From NCBI GenBank assembly GCA_015499995.1, contig JADNRV010000157.1, positions 56,373 through 120,372 on the forward strand: a stretch of DNA of 64,000 bases, in the 5' to 3' direction. The position numbers and the translations under genes are program-made. A model generated the notes under the pieces. That model searched no databases and was not told the DNA's origin. It saw only the letters and a list, made by a program, of their open reading frames with translations. This DNA comes from Flammula alnicola (taxonomy: Eukaryota > Basidiomycota > Agaricomycetes > Agaricales > Strophariaceae). Positions 11,286 to 22,997 of the stretch are shown here, in pieces; position 1 is the stretch's first letter, and each line of letters begins with the position of its first letter.

Positions 11286-11828
11286 GTGATGGAATACATT
11301 CAATCGATTAGCCCGCCCGTATCCATTGCTTCGAGAATAGCGGCCGTTCTGGATCTCCAAGTTTTGCAAGATATGTTCTGCCTAATATCAGGGAGGAATA
11401 GATGCGTGTCGTTCAGCGCGTACGATCTAGAAGAATGGGGAGGTGAGAGTCGTATATCAAGCGCTATGATGCATAATCTTGCATCGATCATCAGTGGCTG
11501 TGTTACGGTGCCCGATTACAAACACGCATCGTCTTCTCTTGCAACGTTAACTCTTCTGAGTCTTCACATGCACTTGACATGCACATTCTCTTTCCAACCT
11601 CTCTCGAGTCTCGATTCTTTCCATTGCAAGGTTCCGCGTTTCCTTAGCGTCTCGTCAGCTTCCGCTATAGCTTCGTCTACCACTCAGCCGAACGAAACTG
11701 CGCCTTCCTACGTCCATTCATACACTGTTTTGAGAATAGTGAGTCGTCACCTTGCCGGGCTTGCCCGGGTCCCACTTGCACCGAAGTACAAATCTCTGGC
11801 ATGGCGCCCGGAATTCCACCCAGTATAA
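11286..11828 (+). CDS. Unassigned ORF of about 180 codons
   Basis: Single open frame (ATG at 11289) ending in TAA at 11828, only 80 bp from the hAT target site. Composition is ordinary, with several Ser-rich stretches. No domain is recognised. It could be a real small gene or a chance frame. Confidence 0.25.
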   Translation: MMEYIQSISPPVSIASRIAAVLDLQVLQDMFCLISGRNRCVSFSAYDLEEWGGESRISSAMMHNLASIISGCVTVPDYKHASSSLATLTLLSLHMHLTCTFSFQPLSSLDSFHCKVPRFLSVSSASAIASSTTQPNETAPSYVHSYTVLRIVSRHLAGLARVPLAPKYKSLAWRPEFHPV

Positions 11829-12336
11829 GCGACAAATAAGGTAGAACGGTGAATATAGGTTACAGCAACAAGATGAGAAGGTTGGGCCCCGGTGCACGTA
11901 GAGTTAGGTAGTGTTGTCCCCGGAGCGAGGTGACCTCGAGGTGAAACTCGCCTCGCCTCGAAATCAGGGCAGTTCGGGTCAACTCGTTGACAACGAGTTG
12001 GGTCGAGTTCACCTCGGCGAGTTTACGCGAGGTGCATCAAAATGTGCACGTGATGCGGCCGCGCGCGCTCCTGAACGCGTCTCTGGACGTTAATCCGTCG
12101 TGTTCGTGCTCCTCCGTCCCTCCTTTCACTTGGATTGCAGCCTATCTTAGCCGTTATTGTAGCCGACTGATCTCAATATATTTCTTTGATTTTTTGGGGC
12201 AGAATTCTGTCGTACGATGAATTTTGAGAATGGGGCTGAAAAGGGTCCCTCAAGAAAGGTATAAAGAGTCCCTCCAGTTGCGTTCTCAAAATAATCGCCC
12301 GCTTTTCTTTACCTGAAGTGAGCATACACTGACACT

Positions 12337-12669
12337 ATGGATTGGGAGGCCGAATACCAGCTTCTCAATGAACCTTCTCCTCCTCACCCTGGCTCTGTTA
12401 TTCCCTCTCTTCCTCAGAATTACTCTCAGGAAGCGTTGCCTTCGACGTCTCAAACCTCATCTACTGGATATCAGCATGCTAATTCACCTCATGCACAGCT
12501 ATATGCATACCATGGAGCGGTCTATCATCCTCAAATCCCTCCATCTGCTCACTTGGCTTATCCTTCTCAGCAATCTGGTCCTCCCAACAACACTGGAGGC
12601 TTCATTCCTCCTGTTTTTGCATCTCATATGCAACCATACTACCCTGGCAACACTTTATATCCCCAATGA
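12337..12669 (+). CDS. hAT 5' ORF, overlapping the transposase
   Basis: ATG at 12337 opens 110 codons of Pro/Gln/Ser/Tyr-rich, probably disordered protein, ending in TGA at 12667-12669. The ATG of the main transposase frame (12666) overlaps this stop as CAATGA, one frame back. Such low-complexity leaders are common on fungal hAT transposases, so this may be the former N-terminus separated by a one-base slip, a regulatory upstream ORF, or a separate product. Confidence 0.5.
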   Translation: MDWEAEYQLLNEPSPPHPGSVIPSLPQNYSQEALPSTSQTSSTGYQHANSPHAQLYAYHGAVYHPQIPPSAHLAYPSQQSGPPNNTGGFIPPVFASHMQPYYPGNTLYPQ

Positions 12670-15600
12670 CTCAGCTATCCTCTGCCCCAATTGTGTTTAA
12701 TCCGAATGGCCTTGCGACAAATCTGGACTCTAATAATACACTGGCAACGCGTACCAAACGAAAGCGGGCGACTGGCGGACGGGCCGGCGTAAGTAACAAG
12801 CGCCCAAGGCAAATGGCTACCACGACATTGGAATCGACTACGCCTTCGCCTAACTGTGGTGTTGGTCCACCGACAATTACTCAATCTCTCGTGGCACATG
12901 GTGAAAATCATGATCCTAATCATACCGGTAAGTCTAAATTCACTTTGAATGGAATTGTTGCATAACTGACATATAAATAATTTTCTAAGCACCAGTTGCA
13001 CCGTCTGCACCATCCGCCATCTCTCCAGCAGACTCTGCATCAAGTGTGCCGCCTTTGCGCCGTTATCAGGATCATCCGGCAGCTGCGACAGATGTTTGGT
13101 ATTTTTTGCGTGCTCTCAAAACAGCGGAAGAGCCAGCAGTCAAACCGAAGGATGAGCCGACTCTTGAATGCAAGCCCTCAGCTCCATACGTTGGCTGCAA
13201 ACTTTGCACGTAAGATTTTTTTGGCCTCTCTTTCGATAGAAACTCATTCAGATACTCCTCAAAGTAACAAGTGGAAGGTTTGGAAAGTTGCAGATGGAAT
13301 GACAGAGTGCTATCGCACCCATCTCAAGAAATACCACAGCAGCACATATGAAGCGACAGTTCATGTCAAGGGCCTCAAGAATTCCTCGACAAATCCTCAT
13401 TCAGCGCTTCTGAATGATGGGTCATTCTCAACGGAAAGATTCCTCGATCTCCTCCAAAGGTGGCTTGTCGTGGATGACCAGGTATTCACATTTCATTCTT
13501 TCTAAATTACATCATCAAGCTAAAGGTTTTATATTCTAGTCTATTCATGTCCTTGAGTGCCAGGAATTCCGTGACCTTATGCTCTATTTAGGCGCCGGGA
13601 AAATTGATGACCAAGATCTCCCTCACCGCCATAAGATGACCGACATGATTCTGGATGCATACAATAAGCGGATTGCATCAACTGTGGATGAGTTAAAACA
13701 CTCAGAAGGACGTATTTCCTTCACGACTGACTTGTGGAGTGACCCGAGCCTTGATTCCTACATGGCGGTGACTGCCCACTATTATGTTCGTGACGAAAAC
13801 CGCCAACTGAAAAGGCGAAATGGGCTTATTGCCTTCCGGTTCATTGAAGGAAGCCACACTGGCGTCAATCTTGCCCAAAAATTTATCAAGATTGTCGAGG
13901 AAATGGGTGTTCTCGGCAAGGTAAGTTGTTTTGCATATTTCGGACCATACTATTTCTAATTTTCTACGTCCTACCTTCAGATTGGTTCCATTACGATGGA
14001 CAATGCCTCCAACAACAACACATTTATGGCAGAGTTGAAGCGCGAGTTGGAAGAGAAGAATATCCCTTTTGATCATGACGGCAATAGAATTCGGTCAGTA
14101 ATTTCATCTGTGTCGAAATCAACTGGATTCTGATTTTAATAATAGATGCTTTCCGCATATCATCAACATTGCCTGTCAAACAATTCTTGCTGAACTCAAG
14201 GAAGGCTCCCTATCACACATTGAACAGCCTACCATGAGTGACCCCCCAACCGTGAAGGAACTTGAGGATTGGGAAAATTATCTTATTGCACTTGAAGCTG
14301 ATCTGGTAGGAAGGTGTCGAAGCATTGTGGCTACCTGTCGTGCCTCAGGCCAGCGCCGGCAAGCATTACTCAAGAAGATCGATGAAGGTAACAAGTCAGG
14401 TTATTGGAAGGGAAAGCTGGATGACGGAAAGGACCAAATCCGACTGGTTCAGCTTCTCCGTGACTGCGAAACCAGGTGGTCTTCGACATTCAATATGGTT
14501 GACCGAGTTCTTGAGCTATATGCTGTAAGTTCTTTTTTAATTTAAATTCTCCCCTCTTATGCATTAATTTTATCTGACAGGCAATCCGTGACTTTCTGCT
14601 TGACCTGGAGCAGTTGGACGTCGCAGAATCACTGCTTCTAAGTCCGCTCCAGAGAGGCATCCTACAAGATATTCACCAAGTGCTACAAGTAGCCCACTTT
14701 GCTCAAGAATTGCTCTCTGCCGAGCGTACCCCGACTCTTTCGATGGCGCTTCCCGTCTTCGAGACTTTAATCTTCAAATGGAAGGCACTCTCCTCTACCA
14801 TTCCAGAACTCAAGCATTTTATCGACCTCGGAATATCAAAGCTTGTGGAATATGTTGGCAAGGCAAGGAAGACACGGCTGTATTCCCTTTCGATGAGTAA
14901 GTTACTTTCATTTCATAGTCTCTTCGGAAATTTCTAAAATAATTGATCTCTTATTCTTAGTTTTGAATCCTGGCCAGAAATTTACGTGGTTCACGCAGAA
15001 TGACAAGAGTGGACAGGATGAAACCAATGCACGAAAGTGGATGATTGAAGCTGTAAGTTATTCGATCTTTCCGAACAGTTTGGAACCGCTGACTATAATT
15101 CACTAGATGCTAAGTTTTAAACAACACCAGCGCGCCAGCGCGCCTGGGACTCCTTCGCATTCTCAACCCACGCCAACTCCGAGCCAATCACCTTCCCCGT
15201 CTGAGCTCGCATCGACCAATATCGCCCATGGGTACAGTCGGCTCCAGTCTCTCAATGTTACTGTTAGGCACTCGTCATCATTGATGAGCGTTCAAGGTCC
15301 TGCAATTCCCGCCCGACCCGCTGCAAACTCATTGCAAACTCCATCTCCATCTCCTCCACCTATTGCACCTCGTCCAGAAACAGCTGAAGAGATTGCTGCA
15401 AGAAAGCTACGAGAACTTGCGGAAGATACGGCACATGTGGAGCGGGAATTGAGCAGGTACGAGGCGGCAGGTGTTATCACCTCTTTTGAAAACACGGGCA
15501 TGGTCAATATTGACGAGTTTTGGTCGGTCAGTGATTGTACTTCAGTTCTATTTTGAATAAAACTCACAGATGATTGTTCACAGGTCCATGAATACGAATA

Positions 15601-15916
15601 TCCATTCTTATTCCGAGTGGCAATGGATGTTCTTCCTGCCCAAGCATCCTCGGTTCCGTGCGAGCGGGTCTTTTCCTCAAGCAAAGAAACCTGTGCCCTC
15701 CGTCGAAATCGTATATCCCGCGTGCTGCTTGAGGCCCTTCAGGTTCTGAAATTTTCGTATCGATCCGAGCGACTGTCGTTCATCGAGGAACTTGCCAAAG
15801 AGGTTGATTATGCAATCTCCGGCCACCTCACGGAATCTGCCATTGACGAGCTCATGGCAGCAGGTAAATTTGACGAGCTGAACCAGCTAATTGAAAATAT
15901 GAATGAATCTTCTTAA
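12666..15916 (+). CDS. hAT family transposase
   Basis: Ten exons (12666-12927, 12996-13209, 13265-13481, 13540-13920, 13981-14093, 14146-14524, 14581-14896, 14961-15052, 15107-15526, 15584-15916) sum to 909 codons with no stop. In order: a basic stretch; AATDVWYFLRALKTAEEP, a known lead-in of this fungal hAT group; a BED-type zinc finger (YVGCKLCTNKWKVWKV…RTHLKKYH); RNase-H-like catalytic core with FTTDLWSD and SITMDNASNNNTF as the aspartate regions; a Pro/Ser-rich insertion (exon 9); and the C-terminal hAT dimerisation region (SVPCERVFSSSKETCALRRN). It catalyses cut-and-paste transposition in the nucleus, acting on the TIRs of this element and its relatives. The start at 12666 is the first ATG in frame; a longer N-terminus may have been lost. 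Confidence 0.9.
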
Positions 15917-16328
15917 TTTACTTGCTATCCCATCGTAGTTATACTAAATTCCTGTAATCTACTCTACAGTTACATGTAATCTATAGCCCATCGCAAAATA
16001 CCGAATTCGGATATCTCTGTCGTCTCATGAGATGGGAAAAAAACCGCCGGCGATCACCGACCTCGCGAGGTCGCGCGAGGTACACCTCGATTCAACTCGA
16101 ATTCGACGAGTTGGTTCGAGTTGTCACTCCGCCTCGTTTCACCTCACTCCGGGGACAACACTAGAGTTAGGATTGATGTCAAAATCTACATGCGCGGATA
16201 ACCCCGGCATTGATAACTGGAAAAAATAACGACTCGGAAATCGTGGCAATAAATCTATATCTCGATCCCGCTAGCGCTCCTCTAGATCTGTGTCGCCCTC
16301 GCACGAATTTCGTGTTATCTATGCGTGC

Positions 16329-19300
16329 CTATACAAGCCCCCCAATCCAACTCTGGATCTTCGCAAACGCCTCCGGTGCCCCGAAGTGCAAGTTGATTGC
16401 ATGCCCAACGTTAGCCGGTATAAAGAAATCGAACGTCTGGATGGCGGGGAACAAACCCCTGGTGGGCGCAATGAGGTTCAGGGATCCGTTCAGTATGGTT
16501 GACCGAATGCACCATAACTAAAAATAGCCCCCCGCTCATACTCGGTGAGAGACCCGCTACGCGCTCAGCGACCTAAACAACACACACAACTGCGGAGCGA
16601 GATCCTAACTAGGTCGAGCGACGCTCTACTAGCTTCAGAAATATGTAGTGTGCTGTACTCCACAGTGTTTGTTTTATTTAGCTAGCTGACTTGTAGACAG
16701 CGCCTCGCGGTTCGTTTAAAGTGGGTATGAGGGATTATTCAAATACACGTTTTATTGTGGTTTCAAGCTTCGTTTTATCACAGGGATGAACGGTTTTATT
16801 GATTTTAAGGTTTTATGTTTTGAGAAAAGCTCTCTAAGACACTACTAGCTCGAATTTCGAAGCAACTAGCTGCTCTGGAGGCTCGGAACTCGTCTGAAAC
16901 TAAGGCCGCACTGTGCGCTACCTTCTGAACGATCTGCTAGCCCACTTGGACTCTGTTTCTGACTTTCTCTAGGCACTCTTCCGGCCTCTAAGCACTCTTC
17001 TGGCTTCTAATTCTTGGACCTTGTCCTCAAGAACTTCTCTTTAACACTAAGCCTTCTTCTGGCTTTCAAACGAACTCTATTGAAGTCAAACTGATCCTTT
17101 ATTCGTCCTCTTTCTTACTAGACACTGTGTCTTAGCTCGAAATAAAACTGGGAAGAGATTGCTTAAGGTAACTAGCTACATAGGTACATCTTTTATACTA
17201 CAGCTATGTGTGGTTCTAGTATGCGAATAAAATAGTGTAAAACATTCTTATCTCGTGTAAATAATGCCTGCAGGCAATGGGTATAGGGTTGGGTATTCCA
17301 GGTGACCAGATAGAGGTCAAGGGATTTGGAAATTCATCCCATTTTAGCGCGCTAGGACGCTCCTGACTTCCGCGTACCATGCGCATCATGCGTGCGTCTC
17401 GGCTAGCGGTGCCGCTTTATTCCGGATCTGCGGCCATCATTGATGCCGGTTCCATCTTTCCTTTCTCGTCCTATTACCACTTTTGGTACTTCCGCGGGTA
17501 GAGGGTAGAGCGTGCGTCTAACGCGTCCGCGTCCCGTGCGTTTCTCCGTAAGTCACAAGATACGCTCGCTAGTAGTCGACGCACTCGCGTCTAACTTTCA
17601 CTAGCTGTGTCTCGCGCTCCTAGTTGTAGTATTTTGTAGCTAGCTATTCAGCAATACATTGATTATACTGAATTCGCCGCGCACTATTTCCAAAGCATCC
17701 AGAAGTCTTTTAATTTATTCCCCATGGTGCGTTTATGCCTCGCTAGTCGTTTATGACTTATGCGTTCTATGTTTCACTGTTTTTCTAACTTTTAACTGTC
17801 TCCCGGCTTATCATACGGACTCAGCTAGCTCTGAACCGCGTCTGATTACCATTGTCACAGGTTATATGACAGCTAGTAGTCGCATAGCTAGGCTTCAGAC
17901 TACTAACTTGGGTGCGTTATAGTCTCTTTGTCTCGGTATTATTCCATAGGTAAAAGATGATATATTGCGAAATTCACGCGTGGCCGGGTTGCGGCCCTAT
18001 CATCGGTCCCCCCCCCCAGACCGTAACTTCATTTTATTGGCTCAGAAGCACTTGTATTTCCTTCAGTAACAGTATTTTTTATTAACTCTAGCTTAGTACT
18101 CTCTTAGAACCTGCACTAGCTGCTTTCCACTCGTTAGTACAAGGACCACTACATTCATTTCAGCTTACTCCACTGTAGTATCAGGACAATTTAAGCATCG
18201 CCTTTTATATTCCTTAGGAATCCACCAAGGCATATTCTGTGGGCATATTTAGTGCGAGACTTTCACTTCTCAATGCCGCATGCAGCTTGTTCCGCCCAGT
18301 CACTAAGCAGACTACAACAAAGAGAGCCAGTCATAATTTACTTTGAGAGATTTTCATTATATGATATGATATTTAGAGCTCCTAAAATTTCTTATTGCCA
18401 TGGGAGAGTGTAATAACTCTTGTGAGACGGTCACTTCTCTCGAGTCTGCAATGCAGGCTAAGCTTGTTCAAGTTGTTGACAAGCGCGCGGTTAATACCTC
18501 AGCTTAAAATTGCAGGATGGATTATTTTCCAGAATTTTATCATTTAAATTATACTAGAGGGCCTATCTACCAATTTTAATGTAATACTGGTACTCGGATG
18601 AAGCGCTACAATAAAAATGAGGTAGGAAAGGTGAGCTCATGCGCGCAGCAAGGTGGTGGGAATTTGATGCAACTGTTTTGCCACACGTGATTTTGTGGCA
18701 AATGCGTTGCACATTGTGACAGTGACACTGTAGCTACGTCATAATGCATAACGGCCCACCGCCACTCTCTACAACTTGTATTAGTGCAACGGCTCATAGA
18801 GATCTCCTGACAAGATAAATATAACCCAGGTGGATCAACAAACCGCAGCTGATGTAGTTGACAACGCCTTTGGAAGCTTAACAGTCCGGCTTTCCATTAG
18901 GCTACTCTTCGGCCATTTGGCGAGCATTGCCTAGCATTGTTCATTGGTATGACTCAGTGGACTGCAAATATATGCCCTGGTTGGTTAACATTGATGCACT
19001 GCCACGCTCTAAGTGCCGCACAGCACTGCAAATGAAAGATCCTACCTAACTCATCTGTTGCAATGACTTGTAATTTTGTATTAACAGCTTTCCTCCATTT
19101 TCACTTCAATGGGAGCCATTGGGAGGATCAATTACTCTGATAGAAATATACTAATAAGAGGTAATTATGCATTCTTAGGGCTGCTGAGCAGTAAGACGTT
19201 GCGGTCTGTGGGGGGGGGACCGAGTATGAGCGGGGGGCTATTTTTAGTTATGGTGCATTCGGTCAACCATAGTTCAGGGATTGGTAGCAGTTTCCGCCGC

Positions 19301-20655
19301 AGAAGAGGCTGAAAGCATGACAAGGATAATAAGTCGGTTGATGAGCGAACTTGGATTGGAGAAAAGAAAAGAAGGGAGGAGCATACAAGTCGTGTTCGCC
19401 TGTGACGACGAAGACTGGGTTGGTGTAATTGACGGCCGGTGAGGCACCGAGGGATATTAGTTCGCCCAGTGTGATGGTACCCTTCGTGTCCGATGCGAGT
19501 TGTAGGACCTCTGCATAGCACGGAATCCAGTTCGAATGAGAAATGCTGCACAGCAGGTGAATGTGGGAGAAAAAAAGACTTTCGTACTTGGGTCAAAGAA
19601 TGGGAAGTCAAAGAAATCCAGCTGGTCGTTGATGATGCTTTCAGTTGCGAGATGCGAATTGCTCAAGGAACCTAGAAATGTGTGGTATTAGCGAGAGCGC
19701 TTGGAACATGCGCGATGGGAACACGGGGGAACGTACCAAATCTACTGGGGTTCTGGTGGGAAGCTATGGTAAGACCCAAAGCAGCGATGGCGGTGTGCAG
19801 GCCCCCAGAAAACAGCGAGAATCCGGTGATAACGGTCGCGTCCAACAGATTGCCGTACTTGGCGGCAAGGCCGATTAACTGGAGACTGGAGACACGTCAG
19901 AGGTCCGAGGTGAGGAGATACATGCGTATGATGAGACATGTGTACAGTACATATTACATACCTGCCGAAAGAATGCCCAATGCCAACGAAGCGACGAAAT
20001 TTATGGCCGGATTTTCCGCTCTTTAGGTAGGTAATGAGCTGTGCAGCGATTTCGATCTCTGTCGCTTGCTGCACTTCTTTGATGCCGTCGGGTTTACTGG
20101 ATTGGCCGACGCCTATGTAGGAAATATGAGCGTTAAGATTCAGAACCATGTATCGCCGGATAACTCGCTTAGACGGTCGTAGATGAAGATAGCATGCCCA
20201 GATTTGATTGCGGCATCGACATAGTTGTTCGGTGAACTGTCGCCGCCAAAGTTCCAATATGTATGATCAAAGTTGAGTCTAAGGGTGACAGGGTGAGCAT
20301 GAGCAGACAGTTATCACGAGGCGTAGAGGTCAGAAACGTACCCATGAATCGCGAACTCAACAGTACTGGCTGTGCTGTTAGATGGAAGGCACAAGAGCGT
20401 CCAAATTTTATACGTTGCGTTCAAAGATGTTTGTCCTTGAATGTCGTCCTTCGTCACATTAGAAGTTAGACTCGTGAATTTGGTGATCAACCCCGTAAGC
20501 TCTGATTGGTTCGCGGGCGTAGGGATGTTGATGACGAAGGGATTGGCCGTGATGCTAACAGGTATGGTAAGTTGTTGGCAGTGGGGCGAAGAGCTGGGCA
20601 GAAGAGCAAAAGCAGTAGTGGACAGTGCGAGAAGGAGGATTGAGTCTGAGCGCAT
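16329..20655 (-). pseudogene. Secreted alpha/beta-hydrolase gene split by a transposon
   Basis: Exons 20342-20655, 20175-20278, 19962-20112, 19737-19885, 19588-19671, 19387-19510, 19272-19308 plus 16329-16487 make 374 codons in one frame once the inserted element and one target copy are removed. A signal peptide (MRSDSILLLALSTTAFALLP) is followed by an alpha/beta-hydrolase fold: nucleophile Ser in GIGHSFG (about residue 187), acidic Asp in VVTGEHDF (308), and a Cys pair near FCGGNC. The catalytic His in NVGHAIN (350) lies on the far side of the element. The insertion falls after Asn321 and so cuts off the His and the last 52 residues. The donor after exon 2 (GTCTAA) is weak. All else is intact, implying a recent knock-out. 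Substrate unknown; the family includes esterase- and lipase-like enzymes. Confidence 0.85.
16494..19271. mobile_element. 2.78-kb TIR element inside the hydrolase gene
   Basis: Perfect 53-bp terminal inverted repeats (16494-16546 and 19219-19271) begin TATGGTTGACCGAATGCACC. They are flanked by a 6-bp target duplication GTTCAG (16488-16493 and 19272-19277). The interior has no ORF long enough for a transposase. It is rich in GCTAGC/AGCTAG-type sequence, has a short repeated CACTCTTCYGGCYTCTAA motif near 16970-17010, and a poly-C tract at about 18009. Non-autonomous. A 6-bp duplication with these ends does not match a superfamily that I can name with confidence. Confidence 0.85.
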
Positions 20656-21083
20656 CTTTGAAACTGAGGCGAGGAGAGACAGAAGGACTGGTCTTTATAA
20701 CGTGCACTGTATAAGCCTGAATGGCGATAGGTTTTGAATGCGCCATCCCCCGGCGAGTTCTCGTCTTAACACGGACATGGCAGGAATACGGCTTGATTAC
20801 GGGAATCGAAGCAGTAGAAGCTCGGTCATCTGGCAATATGAAAAAATGTCAGCCGACTCTGCCAAATCTCCATGCTCTCTCTTCTGAATAAAGGCAAAAG
20901 GAGAGTCAGATAGCCATCGAGGTCTGCGAATGGTAGCTCTGAGTGCACTTCATCAGGAAAACTACACATTCCTTACAGGGCTTACATCACTTGAGAACAC
21001 TTGAAAGCTGGCTTGGATCACTTTAGCACTTGAGGTTACAGCCACAAACAAAGTCTAGCAACCCAAGTCAATCCAAGCGACCC
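20656..21083. other. 5' flank of the hydrolase gene
   Basis: Promoter side of the broken hydrolase gene. No gene is visible. Between 20940 and 21060 there are several CACTTGA-type motifs resembling the subterminal repeats of the CACTA-like element at 24.2-26.8 kb, so a relic of a related element end is possible. Confidence 0.3.
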
Positions 21084-22989
21084 CACCTCGTCATCACGTA
21101 CCTTAGGTATAATTAGACTGTCAAACCCGGGGGGATCCGGCAGATCAGTTGGTCTGGAATCCCTGTTTCCCACTCACTGCCAATAAAAGTTGAATAATTC
21201 CTGGCTGATATTTACTAAGTTCCATATCGGGTGTGTCCCTTTTCGTCACCTGTCCCGTGTGCCGTCTCCCTTGTGCCCTTCGGCATCAAAGTCAACCTGC
21301 CAAATACGGAAGTCACTCCCATCCCTGTGCTCGTTGTCTGCGATGGTGAGCACGCTATTTCCACCATTCCTGGACCGTTTCCCTCAGTTTCTTTTGTGTA
21401 TTAGAATGTATAGTACCTATATATGTATAATATCACCTTATATATATGAAACTATGTGTGGGAGCGCTATAAATGACTATACTGAGTATGTACCAAGGGG
21501 AGTACCACCTTCAGTAGCACATATACAGGCCAGTAGGCGATAACAAGTAGCCTGAAGGTCACTGGGATAGTTTATAAACATGGGGAGGACATATGGCTGA
21601 TTATGGAGATGGTTTAAGGGGTCTATATGGGAAGTGTAATATGAGGGGGCTCCTCATGACTCTATGGACAGAATAGGATCATTCAAGCGCGTTATTAACG
21701 ATGTAAATTTGTTATATAGGACCTAATACATGATATAGAGTACCCAGAACGATGAAGAGAGGCATGTGGTGGGTGGTAGTACCTAAACTCCTCCCTAGGC
21801 ATATACCTTCCTGTGGACGTTCTAGAGAGCTAGAAGGTCAAACAAATTTGTAGATATACACTGGTATACTGTATTAACATGTATAGATACTCTGAAATAT
21901 ATGTAGGTGCTTGGGAACGAAGGTATGGAAGGTGGGTGGGAGAGGTCAACCTATGAGAGCAGTTCGCCTCCCTTACAGGTGAATTAATTTAATTCCATGG
22001 ATACAATGTCATATTAGCATACTGTGGAGTGTCCTATAGTCGACTTAGTAGTCGCAGATGGCCTGAATATGATTAGACGAAATGATAATGAAGGAATGGG
22101 TAGGTATGTCTGAAAAGTACGAAATCAGTTTACTGTGACATGTCTGTTTCGAATAAAAATATTCTGAATGGGTAGGAAGATGGGGGTATATAGAGATTAA
22201 AAATTGCAGAAGAAATTGAGTCAATTGACCGATTGTGAAGGACGCAATGTATGAAACGAGCTTTAACAGAGGTACATGAATAGTTACTGATGTGACGCTA
22301 GTGATAGTATGCATCTCGGGTCATGTCAAAACCCTCGTCCAAAATTTCTGCCTTCCACAGGGCACCTATCGCTTTAAGTCCTTTTGAGGTCTTTGATATA
22401 TATATGCCCCCATCTTTCCACCAATTCAGAATATTTTTATTCGATATAGACATGTCACACCCTGTTTCCTTCTTGAGAACTTCCAAAGGTGGATCTCGCC
22501 TTGCATAGAAATACATACAACATTCATTTGTTAGCTCACTTTCCTTGAAATCCAGGGACCAGCAGTAACACGCTCTTTTACAAATGTTTATCTGTCACTT
22601 CCCAAAGCTGCGAGTTTTCTAGTATTTCTATCAATACAAATTTGTATATTCACTGCTATGATATTAATATACACCGCGTCGACCGTTGCCGGGGTCTGAG
22701 GGGCGATGGAGGGGATAAATATCAACAATTACAAGGCAGGGGAAGCGTACATGACAGTGGAAGTGCAGGCGACGCGACTGATGAGATAAGCGGGCTAGGC
22801 GGACAGGCGGACAGGCGGATCGGCGGCAGTTCGGACTCTCGAAATACGGAACGTCCTCTAAATATCAGCCAGGAATTATTCAACTTTTATTGGCAGTGAG
22901 TGGGAAACAGGGATTCCAGACCAACTGATCTGCCGGATCCCCCCGGGTTTGACAGTCTAATTATACCTAAGGTACGTGATGACGAGGTG
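21084..22989. mobile_element. 1.9-kb non-autonomous element, 131-bp TIRs
   Basis: Inverted arms 21084-21214 and 22859-22989 are near-identical and start CACCTCGTCATCACGTACC. They are bounded by an 8-bp duplication AGCGACCC (21076-21083 and 22990-22997). Long TIRs with an 8-bp duplication fit a Mutator-like or hAT-like non-autonomous element. The AT-rich interior holds only one protein-like leftward stretch (22298-22516, e.g. NILNWWKDGGIYISKTSKGL), too short to be a transposase. Confidence 0.8.
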
Positions 22990-22997
22990 AGCGACCC

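Larger units (their letters stand above)
11909..16163 (+). mobile_element. Full-length hAT transposon
   Basis: The element has terminal inverted repeats TAGTGTTGTCCCCGG, extending to 25 bp with one mismatch (GAGCGAGGTGA versus GAGTGAGGTGA). It is bounded by a perfect 8-bp target duplication GAGTTAGG (11901-11908 and 16164-16171). Both subterminal regions are packed with ACCTCG/CGAGGT and AACTCG/CGAGTT motifs in both orientations, as expected for hAT transposase-binding regions. It encodes the transposase described separately. Intact ends, an intact duplication and a 908-codon open reading frame mean it may be recent and possibly active. It lies 165 bp past the end of the broken alpha/beta-hydrolase gene. 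Confidence 0.95.

Noticed and set aside
13210..13264. Apparent frameshift within the hAT zinc finger
   Set aside because: Using the acceptor CTCAAAG at 13264 instead of TTCAG gives KLCTNKWKVW in frame.
16494..19271. LTR retrotransposon
   Set aside because: The termini are inverted, not direct, repeats; no primer-binding site or reverse transcriptase frame.
19511..19587. Apparent phase break between exons 5 and 6 of the hydrolase
   Set aside because: Acceptor GCTATGCAG at 19511 gives FDPKVLQLASD in frame.
20113..20180. Lost splice donor in the hydrolase (DRLG motif seemingly broken)
   Set aside because: The weak donor GTCTAA keeps the frame (DRVGQSS), and the full model sums to whole codons, so no lesion is needed.
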